From contig JAKQBU010000397.1 in NCBI GenBank assembly GCA_029573975.1, forward strand, positions 1 through 15,033: a stretch of 15,033 nucleotides of DNA. The letters run 5' to 3'. The notes beneath the pieces were generated by a model. It did not search any database, had not been told where the DNA came from, and worked only from the letters and a program-made list of their open reading frames with translations. This document shows positions 5,922-13,068 of this stretch, piece after piece (the stretch's first letter is position 1; every line of letters starts with the position of its first letter). The DNA is from Planctomycetota bacterium. GTDB lineage: Bacteria > Planctomycetota > Phycisphaerae > Sedimentisphaerales > SM23-30. A program made the position numbers and the translations under genes.

Positions 5922-6920
5922 TCAATCACTGACACCCGTCAGCCAGTCATCGGCAAAACAGGCCAGATCCACCAAATCCAATATCGTATCCTGGTTGCAA
6001 TCGAGGCGTACACAAACCGGTGACGAGCCGCAGCCCGGCTCCAGCCAAAAGCCGGAAAAAATTGCATAATCCAGCATATTGACCGCACAGTCATCATTAA
6101 CATCCGCCGCAGAAGGAATTTGCAATTGGTCCGCACTCAGGGTCATAATCTGATAATAGTCGAACCCAGTCGAGATCTTCGTATATTGCTCCAGTACGCC
6201 TTCCACAAAACAGAATTTTTGATCCATCTGTACCGCATCGCAATAGTCCAGGAAGGGATCGCAGCTATCATTGTTATAGTCCGTCGCCCAGCAGCGGGTT
6301 TGGTTATCGAGGCGGGACAGCTCATAATTATCCTGGGCTTTACCCAGACCCATCCGGGTAACCTGGACGGTTTCCACCCGTACCAGCATCGATTCATATC
6401 TTTCGGCAGCATGGTCCGCCACGTAATAATCACCATGAGCGTCCGGCAGAGGAGCGGCGATCTCATTCGGGTCAAGCACCAAAGCCGCAGGGACCGGATG
6501 GCCGCGGCTGACCACGGTAAGGGTGAATTGATTCGCCTGATACAGTTCCAAAAAGGTAGTCCCGCGAAATTCTTCCACCTTCATGTTTTGCAGCTCCACC
6601 CAGTCGCCGACCTCAATTCCCTCAAAGTAGTTGGTAACGTAATTAAAATCCTTCACCTGGATGCCCCCCCAGCCATCCGGATACGCAGGATCATAAAGAA
6701 CCAGGCGAGGTCTGGAACGAACCATCTTGCCTACCACCACCCCGCCGCGGCAATTTAGTAGTTGGCCATGATAAGGGCTGCCGCCATCCGCAGCGGTGGT
6801 GTACTGAATTTCATAGATGGACCGGTACTGGGCCTGGGCCGCCGAAACGCTAAGGCTGATGATGGTCGTGCAAAGCAGCCGGCAAACGGAACGAATTATA
6901 TAAGGATGAAAAGTTGTCAT
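5922..6920 (-). CDS. Exported OB-like protein with a C-terminal dockerin-like module
   Basis: A 332-residue secreted protein, paralogous to the PEP-CTERM protein downstream. A signal peptide covers residues 1-30, ending in SAAQA. The shared ectodomain (about 33-262) begins SIYEIQYTTAADGGSP and contains YDPAYPDGWGGI (76-87), CWATDY (210-215) and EQYTKISTGFDYYQ (244-257). Instead of PEP-CTERM it ends in two dockerin-type calcium-loop repeats, DVNDDCAVNMLDYAIFSGFW (273-292) and DCNQDTILDLVDLACFADDW (307-326), each followed by Leu. Asp/Asn occupy the loop positions 1, 3 and 5. This D-N-D ... WL style is, from memory, frequent in Sedimentisphaerales secreted proteins and need not mean a true cellulosome. 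Cysteines at 278, 297, 303, 308 and 321 may form disulfides. It lies 38 bases after the prepilin gene, probably in one transcript. The role of the ectodomain is unknown. Confidence 0.87.
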   Translation of the reverse strand: MTTFHPYIIRSVCRLLCTTIISLSVSAAQAQYRSIYEIQYTTAADGGSPYHGQLLNCRGGVVVGKMVRSRPRLVLYDPAYPDGWGGIQVKDFNYVTNYFEGIEVGDWVELQNMKVEEFRGTTFLELYQANQFTLTVVSRGHPVPAALVLDPNEIAAPLPDAHGDYYVADHAAERYESMLVRVETVQVTRMGLGKAQDNYELSRLDNQTRCWATDYNNDSCDPFLDYCDAVQMDQKFCFVEGVLEQYTKISTGFDYYQIMTLSADQLQIPSAADVNDDCAVNMLDYAIFSGFWLEPGCGSSPVCVRLDCNQDTILDLVDLACFADDWLTGVSD

Positions 6921-6958
6921 TCATTTCCTTTCGAGGCGAGAAAATACCTCCCCCCGTC

Positions 6959-7825
6959 TCAGGGAGGATAAGGGTACCAGTTGGCATCCGTGCGGGGAGG
7001 CACTTCCAGATCATCCGGCCAGCCCGGTTTCCAGACGGTGTCCTGCCACTGCACATGGCCGTCACAAAACAGGATTGACCCGCCCAGTTCACCCTCTCTG
7101 CGGGCGTGCCGGCCGCTGAAGGCCTTGGGATAACTGCCGCAGTGGGCGCCGGCGGATCGATTGGCATGTTCCCCGTTGTACCCCAGCCGCGGGTCCAGCA
7201 ACTGATCGAAAAGCAGATGAACAATGGCCGGGCACTCGATGTTCTCGCTCTGCAGGAAGCTGGGCATCGGGCCGCTGGTATCCTCCGGATGATGCCAGCA
7301 GTTTTCATCCAGTTCCAGGCAGGCGTTCATGGCATACGAAAAATAGCCGTCGCGCCGCGGCCGGTAGCCATACAGATCATCCGGGGCCAGCTTCGCCGCC
7401 GGGCACTGGAAAAACGTATCTTCTTCCGGATGGTTCCAGGGCGGGTAATCGCGCCAGGGAGGGTCGCCCCACAGCGGCGGAAGCACATCGACCCACCCGG
7501 AATGGTCTGCCGTATCGGCACTGCGGGCCGGCGGTTCGTCTCCCTGCCGGTCCAAACCATCGCAATGGGGATAATACCCCTGGTTTTCGTGGGCATAGAT
7601 GGCAAAGACCATCCCCCATTGGCGTAAATGGCTCTGGCAAACCGCCTCCCGGGCCGTGCTTCTAGCCCGGTTCAGCGCCGGCAGCAGGATGCTCAGCAGC
7701 AAAGAAAGGATCCCGATGACCACCAGGAGCTCCAGCAGCGTAAATCCTTGCACCGCCGGCGTTAACCGCACGCCCGACCGGAAAAAAATCCGGCTCGTTC
7801 TTCTATGCCATCTGTCCTGGACCAA
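6959..7825 (-). CDS. Prepilin-type N-terminal cleavage/methylation protein (DUF1559-like style)
   Basis: A type II secretion/type IV pilin-like exported protein of about 288 residues. The leader ends at Gly27, followed by FTLLELLVVIGIL (28-40) with Glu32 at the +5 position, so prepilin peptidase should cut between Gly27 and Phe28. The hydrophobic helix runs to about residue 50 and continues into LNRARSTAREAVCQSHLRQWG. The C-terminal part contains a His/Gly-rich segment and FCDGHVQW (253-260), typical of the large planctomycete families of such proteins. I place the start at TTG 7825 because GGAGG (7839-7835) is 9 bases upstream; the longer alternative is GTG 7858, which has no ribosome binding site. 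Two inverted repeats and a promoter lie upstream. These proteins are often found in many copies; their substrate or surface role is not known. Confidence 0.85.
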   Translation of the reverse strand: MVQDRWHRRTSRIFFRSGVRLTPAVQGFTLLELLVVIGILSLLLSILLPALNRARSTAREAVCQSHLRQWGMVFAIYAHENQGYYPHCDGLDRQGDEPPARSADTADHSGWVDVLPPLWGDPPWRDYPPWNHPEEDTFFQCPAAKLAPDDLYGYRPRRDGYFSYAMNACLELDENCWHHPEDTSGPMPSFLQSENIECPAIVHLLFDQLLDPRLGYNGEHANRSAGAHCGSYPKAFSGRHARREGELGGSILFCDGHVQWQDTVWKPGWPDDLEVPPRTDANWYPYPP

Positions 7826-7858
7826 GCTGTCTGTCCTCCGGCCATACACCGGCCGCAC

Positions 7859-7874
7859 ACCGGATCAATCCGGT
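7859..7874. repeat. Perfect inverted repeat upstream of the prepilin gene (1)
   Basis: ACCGGATCAATCCGGT is a perfect 7-bp dyad with a 2-base centre, lying 34-49 bases before the TTG start of the prepilin gene. It would lie in the 5' leader if the promoter at 7914-7942 is right. Operator or leader hairpin are both possible. Confidence 0.55.
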
Positions 7875-7879
7875 CACCG

Positions 7880-7903
7880 CGATATGTATAACGCAACATA
7901 TCG
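7880..7903. repeat. Perfect inverted repeat upstream of the prepilin gene (2)
   Basis: CGATATGT (7880-7887) and ACATATCG (7896-7903) are perfect 8-bp arms around an 8-base spacer. The repeat starts about 4 bases downstream of the predicted transcript start, a typical place for a repressor site, and is 5 bases from the other inverted repeat. Confidence 0.55.
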
Positions 7904-7913
7904 ACCGCTCTAC

Positions 7914-7942
7914 ATTATATAGTCCGGGGTACTATCTGAAAA
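7914..7942 (-). promoter_or_regulatory. Predicted promoter of the prepilin gene
   Basis: On the minus strand TTTTCA (7942-7937, 4 of 6), a 17-base spacer and a perfect TATAAT (7919-7914) predict initiation near 7907. Two perfect inverted repeats follow immediately in the transcribed leader. Confidence 0.45.
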
Positions 7943-7984
7943 GTTTTTTCTAACTCCTCCTGGACAGGTTCGATATTGTCTGAC

Positions 7985-10798
7985 TCAAAACGCAGGCTTT
8001 CCGGTCAGAAACAAACCCGGTTCCAGCTCCACCGTTGGCGCAAATCCTTCCGTTTCAGCATGTTCGAGCAGCAGACGGAACAGGTAGTCCCCCTCCGGGC
8101 TATTCTCGCTCAATGCTTTCGCAAGGTCAAACGTACATACCAGCACACTCCCCTTTCCCAGCCTGCCGGTGAAAAGCATGGCCCGCCGGGTCAGAGAGAC
8201 ATGGTAGGTTCCGGGCTGTTCTCTTTTGGCACGAATCCCCCAAATTTCGGGCCGCAAGCCCTGGGGCAGAACGTCCATATCGATCCCCGTACCCGTCTGC
8301 ATGAGGTTGAGAAACTGTTCCTCACAGAAACCCCGGTGGGGAAAAGCGTCCATGAGGCCGCCGCGTTCGATGACGGTTCCCGAGCCGGCCCCCTGCGTAT
8401 CACTATAATTAAAGAGCGGAAAGCTCGCCTGGCCGGCCAGCGCGTCATTTTTGGCCAGCAGGATGAGTTTCCCCCCGGCCCGGACATATTGCTGGGCATC
8501 CCCGTCCAGTTCCGCCGCGATCAGGATACCCGGCAGTTGCGCCGGGTCGAAGGACTGAATGAAATCGTAACCTGCCAGCGCACCGGCCAACTGCGTTTGG
8601 CAGGCGATAGTTCCTTTCCTACTCATAGACGCATGAGGAAATGCCCAGATCGGCCATGAATTGGTATAGTGGCCGCCGGCGTCGCACAGTTCGACAACCA
8701 GTTCCAGAAGCTCGGCCCTTTTCAGAGGAAGGGCATCTAGTTTAATCGCGGCGATCTCTTTCAAATCGCCGGTATCGGCATTGATACCGTTCTGCTGTCC
8801 CTTGGCCCATGTTTTGTCACCCGACAGCAGCCGCCACGTCAGCGTGCCCGCCTGAATAGGATCAGCGCCAAAGTGCGAAACCATAATCTGGAAGGTTCCC
8901 GGCTGATCGGCCCGGATGCAGCGATCTGCAAGCCCGGCATCCAGCAGCAGCACAGTTGGCGAGTTCACCTGGCTGACGTTCTCCGGCGTAGCCTGTTTGC
9001 CGGGCTGCCAAAACTGGTCCAGTACGCCGTACGCCCACATGTCGCCTTCCACCCCGCCCGGAAAATCAGTGATGAGCCAGTAGTTGTAACCATCGATAGT
9101 CCCACTCAGGCGGGCTTTCTCGAGGCTGTATTTGCGGTGAATCTCCAGGACCAACTGGGAATTCTTCAGCAGGGTCGGATACACCTCACCCAAGGCGTGC
9201 TCCTGCACCCATTTCGCCTGGGCCGCCATCCCCGCACTCGGCAAAATCACGCCCGTTAGCCGCTCGTTGGCCGCCAGGTCCGGCAGGGAACCCTGATACA
9301 TGCCGTACTCATGGCAGATATAGGGCCGTCCTCCCGGCGGCGTCCCCGGCCACTCCGCCAGCAGGGGCGATATACCCCCGCTGTGGATGTCCGTCGGCAG
9401 CAGGTCCGGCTCCCCGTCGTTCGACAGGATGGGACGGGTGGTATCCAGCGTCTTGGCCAGGTCATAGAACTCCCGGACCGTATCGCGAAATTGCTGCCGT
9501 TCCTCATCGTCTTTTAAAGCGGGCAGATAAAACTCATTTCCCATCGCCAGCGAAAAGAACGACGGATGGTTGCGATACGCCTTCAGCATCCGGACCAGCT
9601 CTTTCCGCAGCAGTTCCTTATTGGGAAGGAAATAAAATATATAGACCGACGGCAATTCGGCCCGTATGAACATCCCCTCTTCGTCGGCCGCCTGGAAGCA
9701 TTCCTCCAGCGGTGCATGGGAGTGAAACCGCACATCGTTGAAGCCGAAGGATTTGGTCAGCCTCAGCCGCTGGCGAAAGAACTTCTTCGAGGCCGGCGGC
9801 AGCCCCGTTATCACCTCAATATTGTCATCTCCGTAGCCGCGCAGAAAGTACGGCCGGCCGTTCACCAGCAGCCGCTCCCCCGTCCAGTCGATCTTCCGCA
9901 TCCCGAACCGCACGCTTTGCCCGTCCTGCATACCGCCGCCCGACAACGTCACCTCCGCCGCATAGAGATGGGGGGTTTCGGGAGACCACAGCTTGACATT
10001 CGACAGGGGGACGGCCAATTCCGTTTCCAGCTCCTGCGGCGGCTTCATGTCAATTTCCTTCTCCGCAACGAAGGTTTTCCCTTTCGTCCCACCCACATAT
10101 GTAACTTTCACCTTCAGATTCGCCCGGAATGGCTGAATGTTCCCCCTGCCGCCCAGCGTCACCTTCACCCGGGCCTGATTCCGGTCCACATCCGGTATGA
10201 CAAACACATCCTCAATCCAGACATTGTCGCTGGCCTCCATCGTCACCGGCCGATAAATCCCGCCCCAATTACCGAGATAATTGAAACAGCCCATCGGCCC
10301 GCCGCCGGAATTGTCCACCCGCAGGGCGATCACATTTTCCGCCCCGGTGTTCACCGCCTCACTGATGTCAAAGCGAAACGGTGTCAGAAATCCGTCGTGT
10401 TCCCCCACCATCTTCCCATTCACAAAAACCTTGGTATATCGCGCCGCCCCGCCGATGTTCAACCAGACTGTCTTGCCTTTCCATTTGCCGGGTACCAGAA
10501 CCGCCTTCTTATACCACGCCGCCCCTTCATAATGATGCCGCAGCTTACCGTTGGACTGGCCGATGCCCTGCCCCTGCCAGCAGCCGGGCACGTTGATCTT
10601 CTCCGCAAAGGCCTTCTCCGCGGCCCACCACTGCTCCTTCTCGCCGGCCTTCTCCGGATCCAGGGCAAAAGCCCACGGGCCATCCAGCGACAGGCCGCTC
10701 CTGGCTGGCAGCCCGGCTGATGTATCTCTGGCAGCCGGTTCACATCCTAAAAATTGACTGATAGCCAACAGGCCCGCAAAGAGAAACCATCGCTTCAT
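7985..10798 (-). CDS. Glycoside hydrolase family 2-like lipoprotein
   Basis: A 937-residue surface or periplasmic enzyme likely cleaving a beta-glycoside. Residues 1-18 form a lipoprotein signal peptide with a relaxed lipobox FLG-Cys19. The GH2 domain order is visible: sugar-binding jelly roll (about 35-190, with WYKKAVLVP and GGAARYTKVFVNGKMVGEHDG), Ig-like domain (195-300), and TIM barrel (305-600). Catalytic candidates are Glu422 in MGNEF (acid/base, following Asn421 as in GH2) and Glu497 in CHEYG (nucleophile). An extra C-terminal part includes a region (about 750-910) with alternating strands and YVRAGGKLILLA, resembling a catalytically inactive class I amidotransferase-like fold; this is a weak guess. 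The substrate cannot be assigned (galactosidase, glucuronidase and mannosidase are all possible). The ATG has AAGGAG 5 bases upstream. It sits between the aroB fusion and the prepilin gene on the same strand. Confidence 0.88.
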   Translation of the reverse strand: MKRWFLFAGLLAISQFLGCEPAARDTSAGLPARSGLSLDGPWAFALDPEKAGEKEQWWAAEKAFAEKINVPGCWQGQGIGQSNGKLRHHYEGAAWYKKAVLVPGKWKGKTVWLNIGGAARYTKVFVNGKMVGEHDGFLTPFRFDISEAVNTGAENVIALRVDNSGGGPMGCFNYLGNWGGIYRPVTMEASDNVWIEDVFVIPDVDRNQARVKVTLGGRGNIQPFRANLKVKVTYVGGTKGKTFVAEKEIDMKPPQELETELAVPLSNVKLWSPETPHLYAAEVTLSGGGMQDGQSVRFGMRKIDWTGERLLVNGRPYFLRGYGDDNIEVITGLPPASKKFFRQRLRLTKSFGFNDVRFHSHAPLEECFQAADEEGMFIRAELPSVYIFYFLPNKELLRKELVRMLKAYRNHPSFFSLAMGNEFYLPALKDDEERQQFRDTVREFYDLAKTLDTTRPILSNDGEPDLLPTDIHSGGISPLLAEWPGTPPGGRPYICHEYGMYQGSLPDLAANERLTGVILPSAGMAAQAKWVQEHALGEVYPTLLKNSQLVLEIHRKYSLEKARLSGTIDGYNYWLITDFPGGVEGDMWAYGVLDQFWQPGKQATPENVSQVNSPTVLLLDAGLADRCIRADQPGTFQIMVSHFGADPIQAGTLTWRLLSGDKTWAKGQQNGINADTGDLKEIAAIKLDALPLKRAELLELVVELCDAGGHYTNSWPIWAFPHASMSRKGTIACQTQLAGALAGYDFIQSFDPAQLPGILIAAELDGDAQQYVRAGGKLILLAKNDALAGQASFPLFNYSDTQGAGSGTVIERGGLMDAFPHRGFCEEQFLNLMQTGTGIDMDVLPQGLRPEIWGIRAKREQPGTYHVSLTRRAMLFTGRLGKGSVLVCTFDLAKALSENSPEGDYLFRLLLEHAETEGFAPTVELEPGLFLTGKPAF

Positions 10799-10891
10799 AA
10801 CAACTCCTTCTATGGGTGGTTTACTTATGCCGATAGAATACGCTCGTCCGAATCCATTCCTGCCATTTTCCGATTCGTCCCCATTCCTTAC

Positions 10892-10921
10892 GGCTGGGGA
10901 TCCCTGCCCGGCCTGCCAGCC
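10892..10921 (-). repeat. GC-rich hairpin between aroB fusion and GH2 gene
   Basis: GGCTGG (10892-10897) and CCAGCC (10916-10921) are perfect 6-base arms, with further GC-rich pairing possible inside. It starts 12 bases after the stop of the aroB fusion gene. No T run follows on the minus strand, so it is a poor intrinsic terminator. The remaining bases up to the GH2 ribosome binding site show no convincing promoter. Confidence 0.3.
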
Positions 10922-10933
10922 TGGAGAATCATA

Positions 10934-12850
10934 TTAATTCCCGGGCATTAAACTCATTATCGCCCATTGAATTTCCGCCTCCGTCAGATCCTCCACAAAC
11001 GTGCACCGCCCGATCCCCGTCGGCAGCACAAACCGGATCCGCCCGCCCGTCACCTTCTTATCCTGCAGCATCGCCCGATACAGCTCCGCCACCGGCAGAT
11101 CCTCCGCACCGGTCGGCAAACCAAACACCTCCAGCAAATGCAGAATCCGCCTCACCGCCTCCTCCCCCATCAGCCCACGCCGCACCGCCAGCCGGCTCGC
11201 CGCCGCCATCCCCAGCGACACCGCCTCCCCATGATGATAATCCCGCGCCGCCAGAACCGTCTCCAGCGTATGCCCGATCGTATGCCCGAAATTCAATATC
11301 CCCCGCAGCCCGCTCTCCTTCTCATCTGCTGACACCACCGCCGCCTTGATCCGGCAGTTCCGCTCCACCAGCTCGATCAGCCGCTGCCGGTCCAGCGCAA
11401 GTACCTGCTGCCACTCCTTTTCCAGCAACTCAAAAAATTCCCCGTCCCGGATCACCGCATGTTTCACCGTCTCCGCCAGTCCGCAGCCCAGCTCCCGACG
11501 CGGCAGCGTCCCCAGCACCGACGCATCCGCATACACCATCCGCGGCTGATAAAACGACCCGATCATATTCTTCCCCCGCGCATGATTAATCCCCGTCTTG
11601 CCCCCGATACTGCTGTCCACCATCGCCAGCAGCGTCGTCGGCACCTGCACCAGACGCACCCCCCGCTTGAACGTCGCCGCCGCATATCCCGCCAGATCGC
11701 CCACCACCCCGCCTCCCAGCGCCACCACCGCATCCGACCGCTCCAGCGCCAGATCGAACATTTTCTCGTACAGCCGCTCCAGCTGCGGCAAACTCTTGCT
11801 CTTTTCCCCCGCCGGCACCGCCGCCGCCTGCGCCCGTACCCCCGCCCGCGCCAGACTCTCGACTACCGCCTGCCCGTACCACCCCGCCACATTCTCATCC
11901 GTAATCACCAGCGCCTGCTTGCCCCCGCAGTGCTCGACAAACGTCCTGCCGAAATCCCCCAATACCTCCCACCCGATATATATCGGATAACTGCTCTCCC
12001 CCAACTCCACCGGCACCACCCGCCCCTCAAATTTCGTATCTGTCTTGACCAATCCGCTCTCTTTCCTTTCCTGCCATCTCACCTTTTTCACCGGCCCGGC
12101 CTTCCGGATCCGGTACCGCAAACCAAGCCACACCAATCCCAGCACCAGCACCCCCAAAACCGCCGCCCACCCGTTCTTCTCCTTCCCCCGGTACGCTCCA
12201 GCCGGCCTCTTCCCCACCCCTTCCGGCAGCCCCTCCGTTACCAGCACCAGATAATCCAATACTCCCGGCCCCTCCCGCTCATTCACAGCTCGTGTTTGAC
12301 TCCGCAAAACCATATAAAAATACCCGCTCAGCTCCACCCCGTCAATAATTCCCTCCCCCAGCCTTCCCCATACCTCATCCCAGCCGCTTCCGCCGCCCGC
12401 TCCTCCTTCATTTAAATCACTATTATAAATAGACTTATCGCTGTTTTTCACCCGTTCCGGCTCATCCCGGAATACCACAATCGCCGGCATCCGCCTTTTT
12501 TCACCGAACGGAATCTGACCCACCACGTAATATAAATAGTCCGAATAATAATTCGTCCGGGCCGGTTTGATGCGATAAACCGCCGGATCCAGCAGAAAGG
12601 TGTATTTTACCCGTTGACCCCGATACGCAGACGGCTGCCGCAAAAGAAGATCAGGATCAACATAAATATCTTTATCATAATTACTTAAATGAGTTTTCCC
12701 GATGCGCTCCAGCAGAACATACCAGCCCGCCTGCTCGATACTGCCAACGCCGTCCTGCACGTCCTGCAGGATCGCCTGCTCCGCCTCGGTATAGGGCGCC
12801 GCCCCAGCGGCCATAAAATAGAATAAAACGGATACAGCATGAAAATACAT
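10934..12850 (-). CDS. aroB: Membrane-anchored 3-dehydroquinate synthase: exported domain + TM helix + AroB fusion
   Basis: AroB converts DAHP to 3-dehydroquinate, the second step of the shikimate pathway, using NAD+ and a divalent metal. The C-terminal part (about 275-638) is a full-length AroB domain: GGGVVGDLAGYAAATF (379-394), DSSIGGKTGIN (412-422), GKNMIGSFYQP (426-436), metal ligands Glu460 (GCGLAE), His523 (NFGHTIGH) and His540 (HHGEAV). Ahead of it lie a signal-peptide-like segment (1-18), an extracytoplasmic domain (about 20-225, with YRGQRVKYTFLLDPAVYR and VELSGYFYMVLRS) and one transmembrane helix (228-246), followed by RYRIRK, which predicts AroB in the cytoplasm. Normal AroB is 340-370 residues. 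The frame is unbroken, so this is a fusion or two genes merged by stop loss. The ATG at 12850 lacks a ribosome binding site, and an in-frame stop sits just upstream. See the possible internal start at 12052. Confidence 0.9.
   Translation of the reverse strand: MYFHAVSVLFYFMAAGAAPYTEAEQAILQDVQDGVGSIEQAGWYVLLERIGKTHLSNYDKDIYVDPDLLLRQPSAYRGQRVKYTFLLDPAVYRIKPARTNYYSDYLYYVVGQIPFGEKRRMPAIVVFRDEPERVKNSDKSIYNSDLNEGGAGGGSGWDEVWGRLGEGIIDGVELSGYFYMVLRSQTRAVNEREGPGVLDYLVLVTEGLPEGVGKRPAGAYRGKEKNGWAAVLGVLVLGLVWLGLRYRIRKAGPVKKVRWQERKESGLVKTDTKFEGRVVPVELGESSYPIYIGWEVLGDFGRTFVEHCGGKQALVITDENVAGWYGQAVVESLARAGVRAQAAAVPAGEKSKSLPQLERLYEKMFDLALERSDAVVALGGGVVGDLAGYAAATFKRGVRLVQVPTTLLAMVDSSIGGKTGINHARGKNMIGSFYQPRMVYADASVLGTLPRRELGCGLAETVKHAVIRDGEFFELLEKEWQQVLALDRQRLIELVERNCRIKAAVVSADEKESGLRGILNFGHTIGHTLETVLAARDYHHGEAVSLGMAAASRLAVRRGLMGEEAVRRILHLLEVFGLPTGAEDLPVAELYRAMLQDKKVTGGRIRFVLPTGIGRCTFVEDLTEAEIQWAIMSLMPGN
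12050..12069 (-). promoter_or_regulatory. Possible internal ribosome binding site and TTG start for a free AroB
   Basis: A purine-rich run AAAGGAAAGAGAG (12069-12057) precedes an in-frame TTG (12052-12050, Leu267 of the fusion) by 4 bases. The position coincides with where a stand-alone AroB would be expected to begin, about ten residues before VPVELGESSYPIYIG. It may be a relic of the ancestral gene start or still allow a soluble AroB to be made. The AGGA core is about 11 bases from the TTG, longer than ideal. Confidence 0.3.
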
Positions 12851-12881
12851 ATTTTTTTACTACGGATTTAACAGCAAAATA

Positions 12882-12927
12882 GGGAGTATTTTCCCAAAAA
12901 CAAATGTTTTTATAATAATTTTATTAT
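12882..12927. repeat. Cluster of three small inverted repeats in the AT-rich leader of the aroB fusion
   Basis: GGGA/TCCC (12882-12895), AAAAACA/TGTTTTT (12896-12911, perfect 7-base arms, 2-base centre) and ATAATAA/TTATTAT (12912-12927, perfect 7-base arms, 2-base centre) abut one another without gaps. They lie 32-77 bases ahead of the ATG of the aroB fusion. In AT-rich DNA short dyads arise easily, so function is uncertain. Confidence 0.35.
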
Positions 12928-12992
12928 CTTACCATTAAACAGTTTATGGCATTTTACCCACGCTGGCAAGCACTATTATATGACCAAAAACC

Positions 12993-13021
12993 TTGATTTT
13001 CGGTCCAAAAACGGGTATGAT
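12993..13021 (+). promoter_or_regulatory. Predicted folC promoter
   Basis: TTGATT (12993-12998), a 17-base spacer and TATGAT (13016-13021) predict a transcript start near 13028 and a leader of about 40 bases. A TATAAT on the minus strand (12980-12975) in the same divergent region may serve the aroB fusion, but it has no good -35. Confidence 0.45.
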
Positions 13022-13068
13022 GTGCTTTGGTGTGCGACTTGCCTCGTATAACATTTAGGAAATGAACG

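Noticed and set aside
7826..7858. GTG start 11 codons upstream for the prepilin gene
   Set aside because: No ribosome binding site precedes it, and it sits next to an inverted repeat; the TTG at 7825 has GGAGG 9 bases upstream. The choice is probable, not certain.
9566..10720. Long open frame on the plus strand opposite the GH2-like gene (384 codons)
   Set aside because: Its translation is rich in His, Pro, Arg and Gln with no domain motifs, and it lies wholly antisense to a gene with clear GH2 motifs. It is a GC-content shadow.
11459..12415. Long plus-strand frame opposite the aroB fusion (318 codons)
   Set aside because: Extremely rich in Arg, His and Pro, as expected from the complement of GC-rich coding DNA; AroB motifs are on the other strand.
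10934..12850. That the aroB fusion is an assembly frameshift
   Set aside because: The frame is continuous and the N-terminal part has coherent export topology (signal, domain, helix, basic stop-transfer), so no frameshift is visible. Loss of a stop codon by error cannot be excluded from one sequence.
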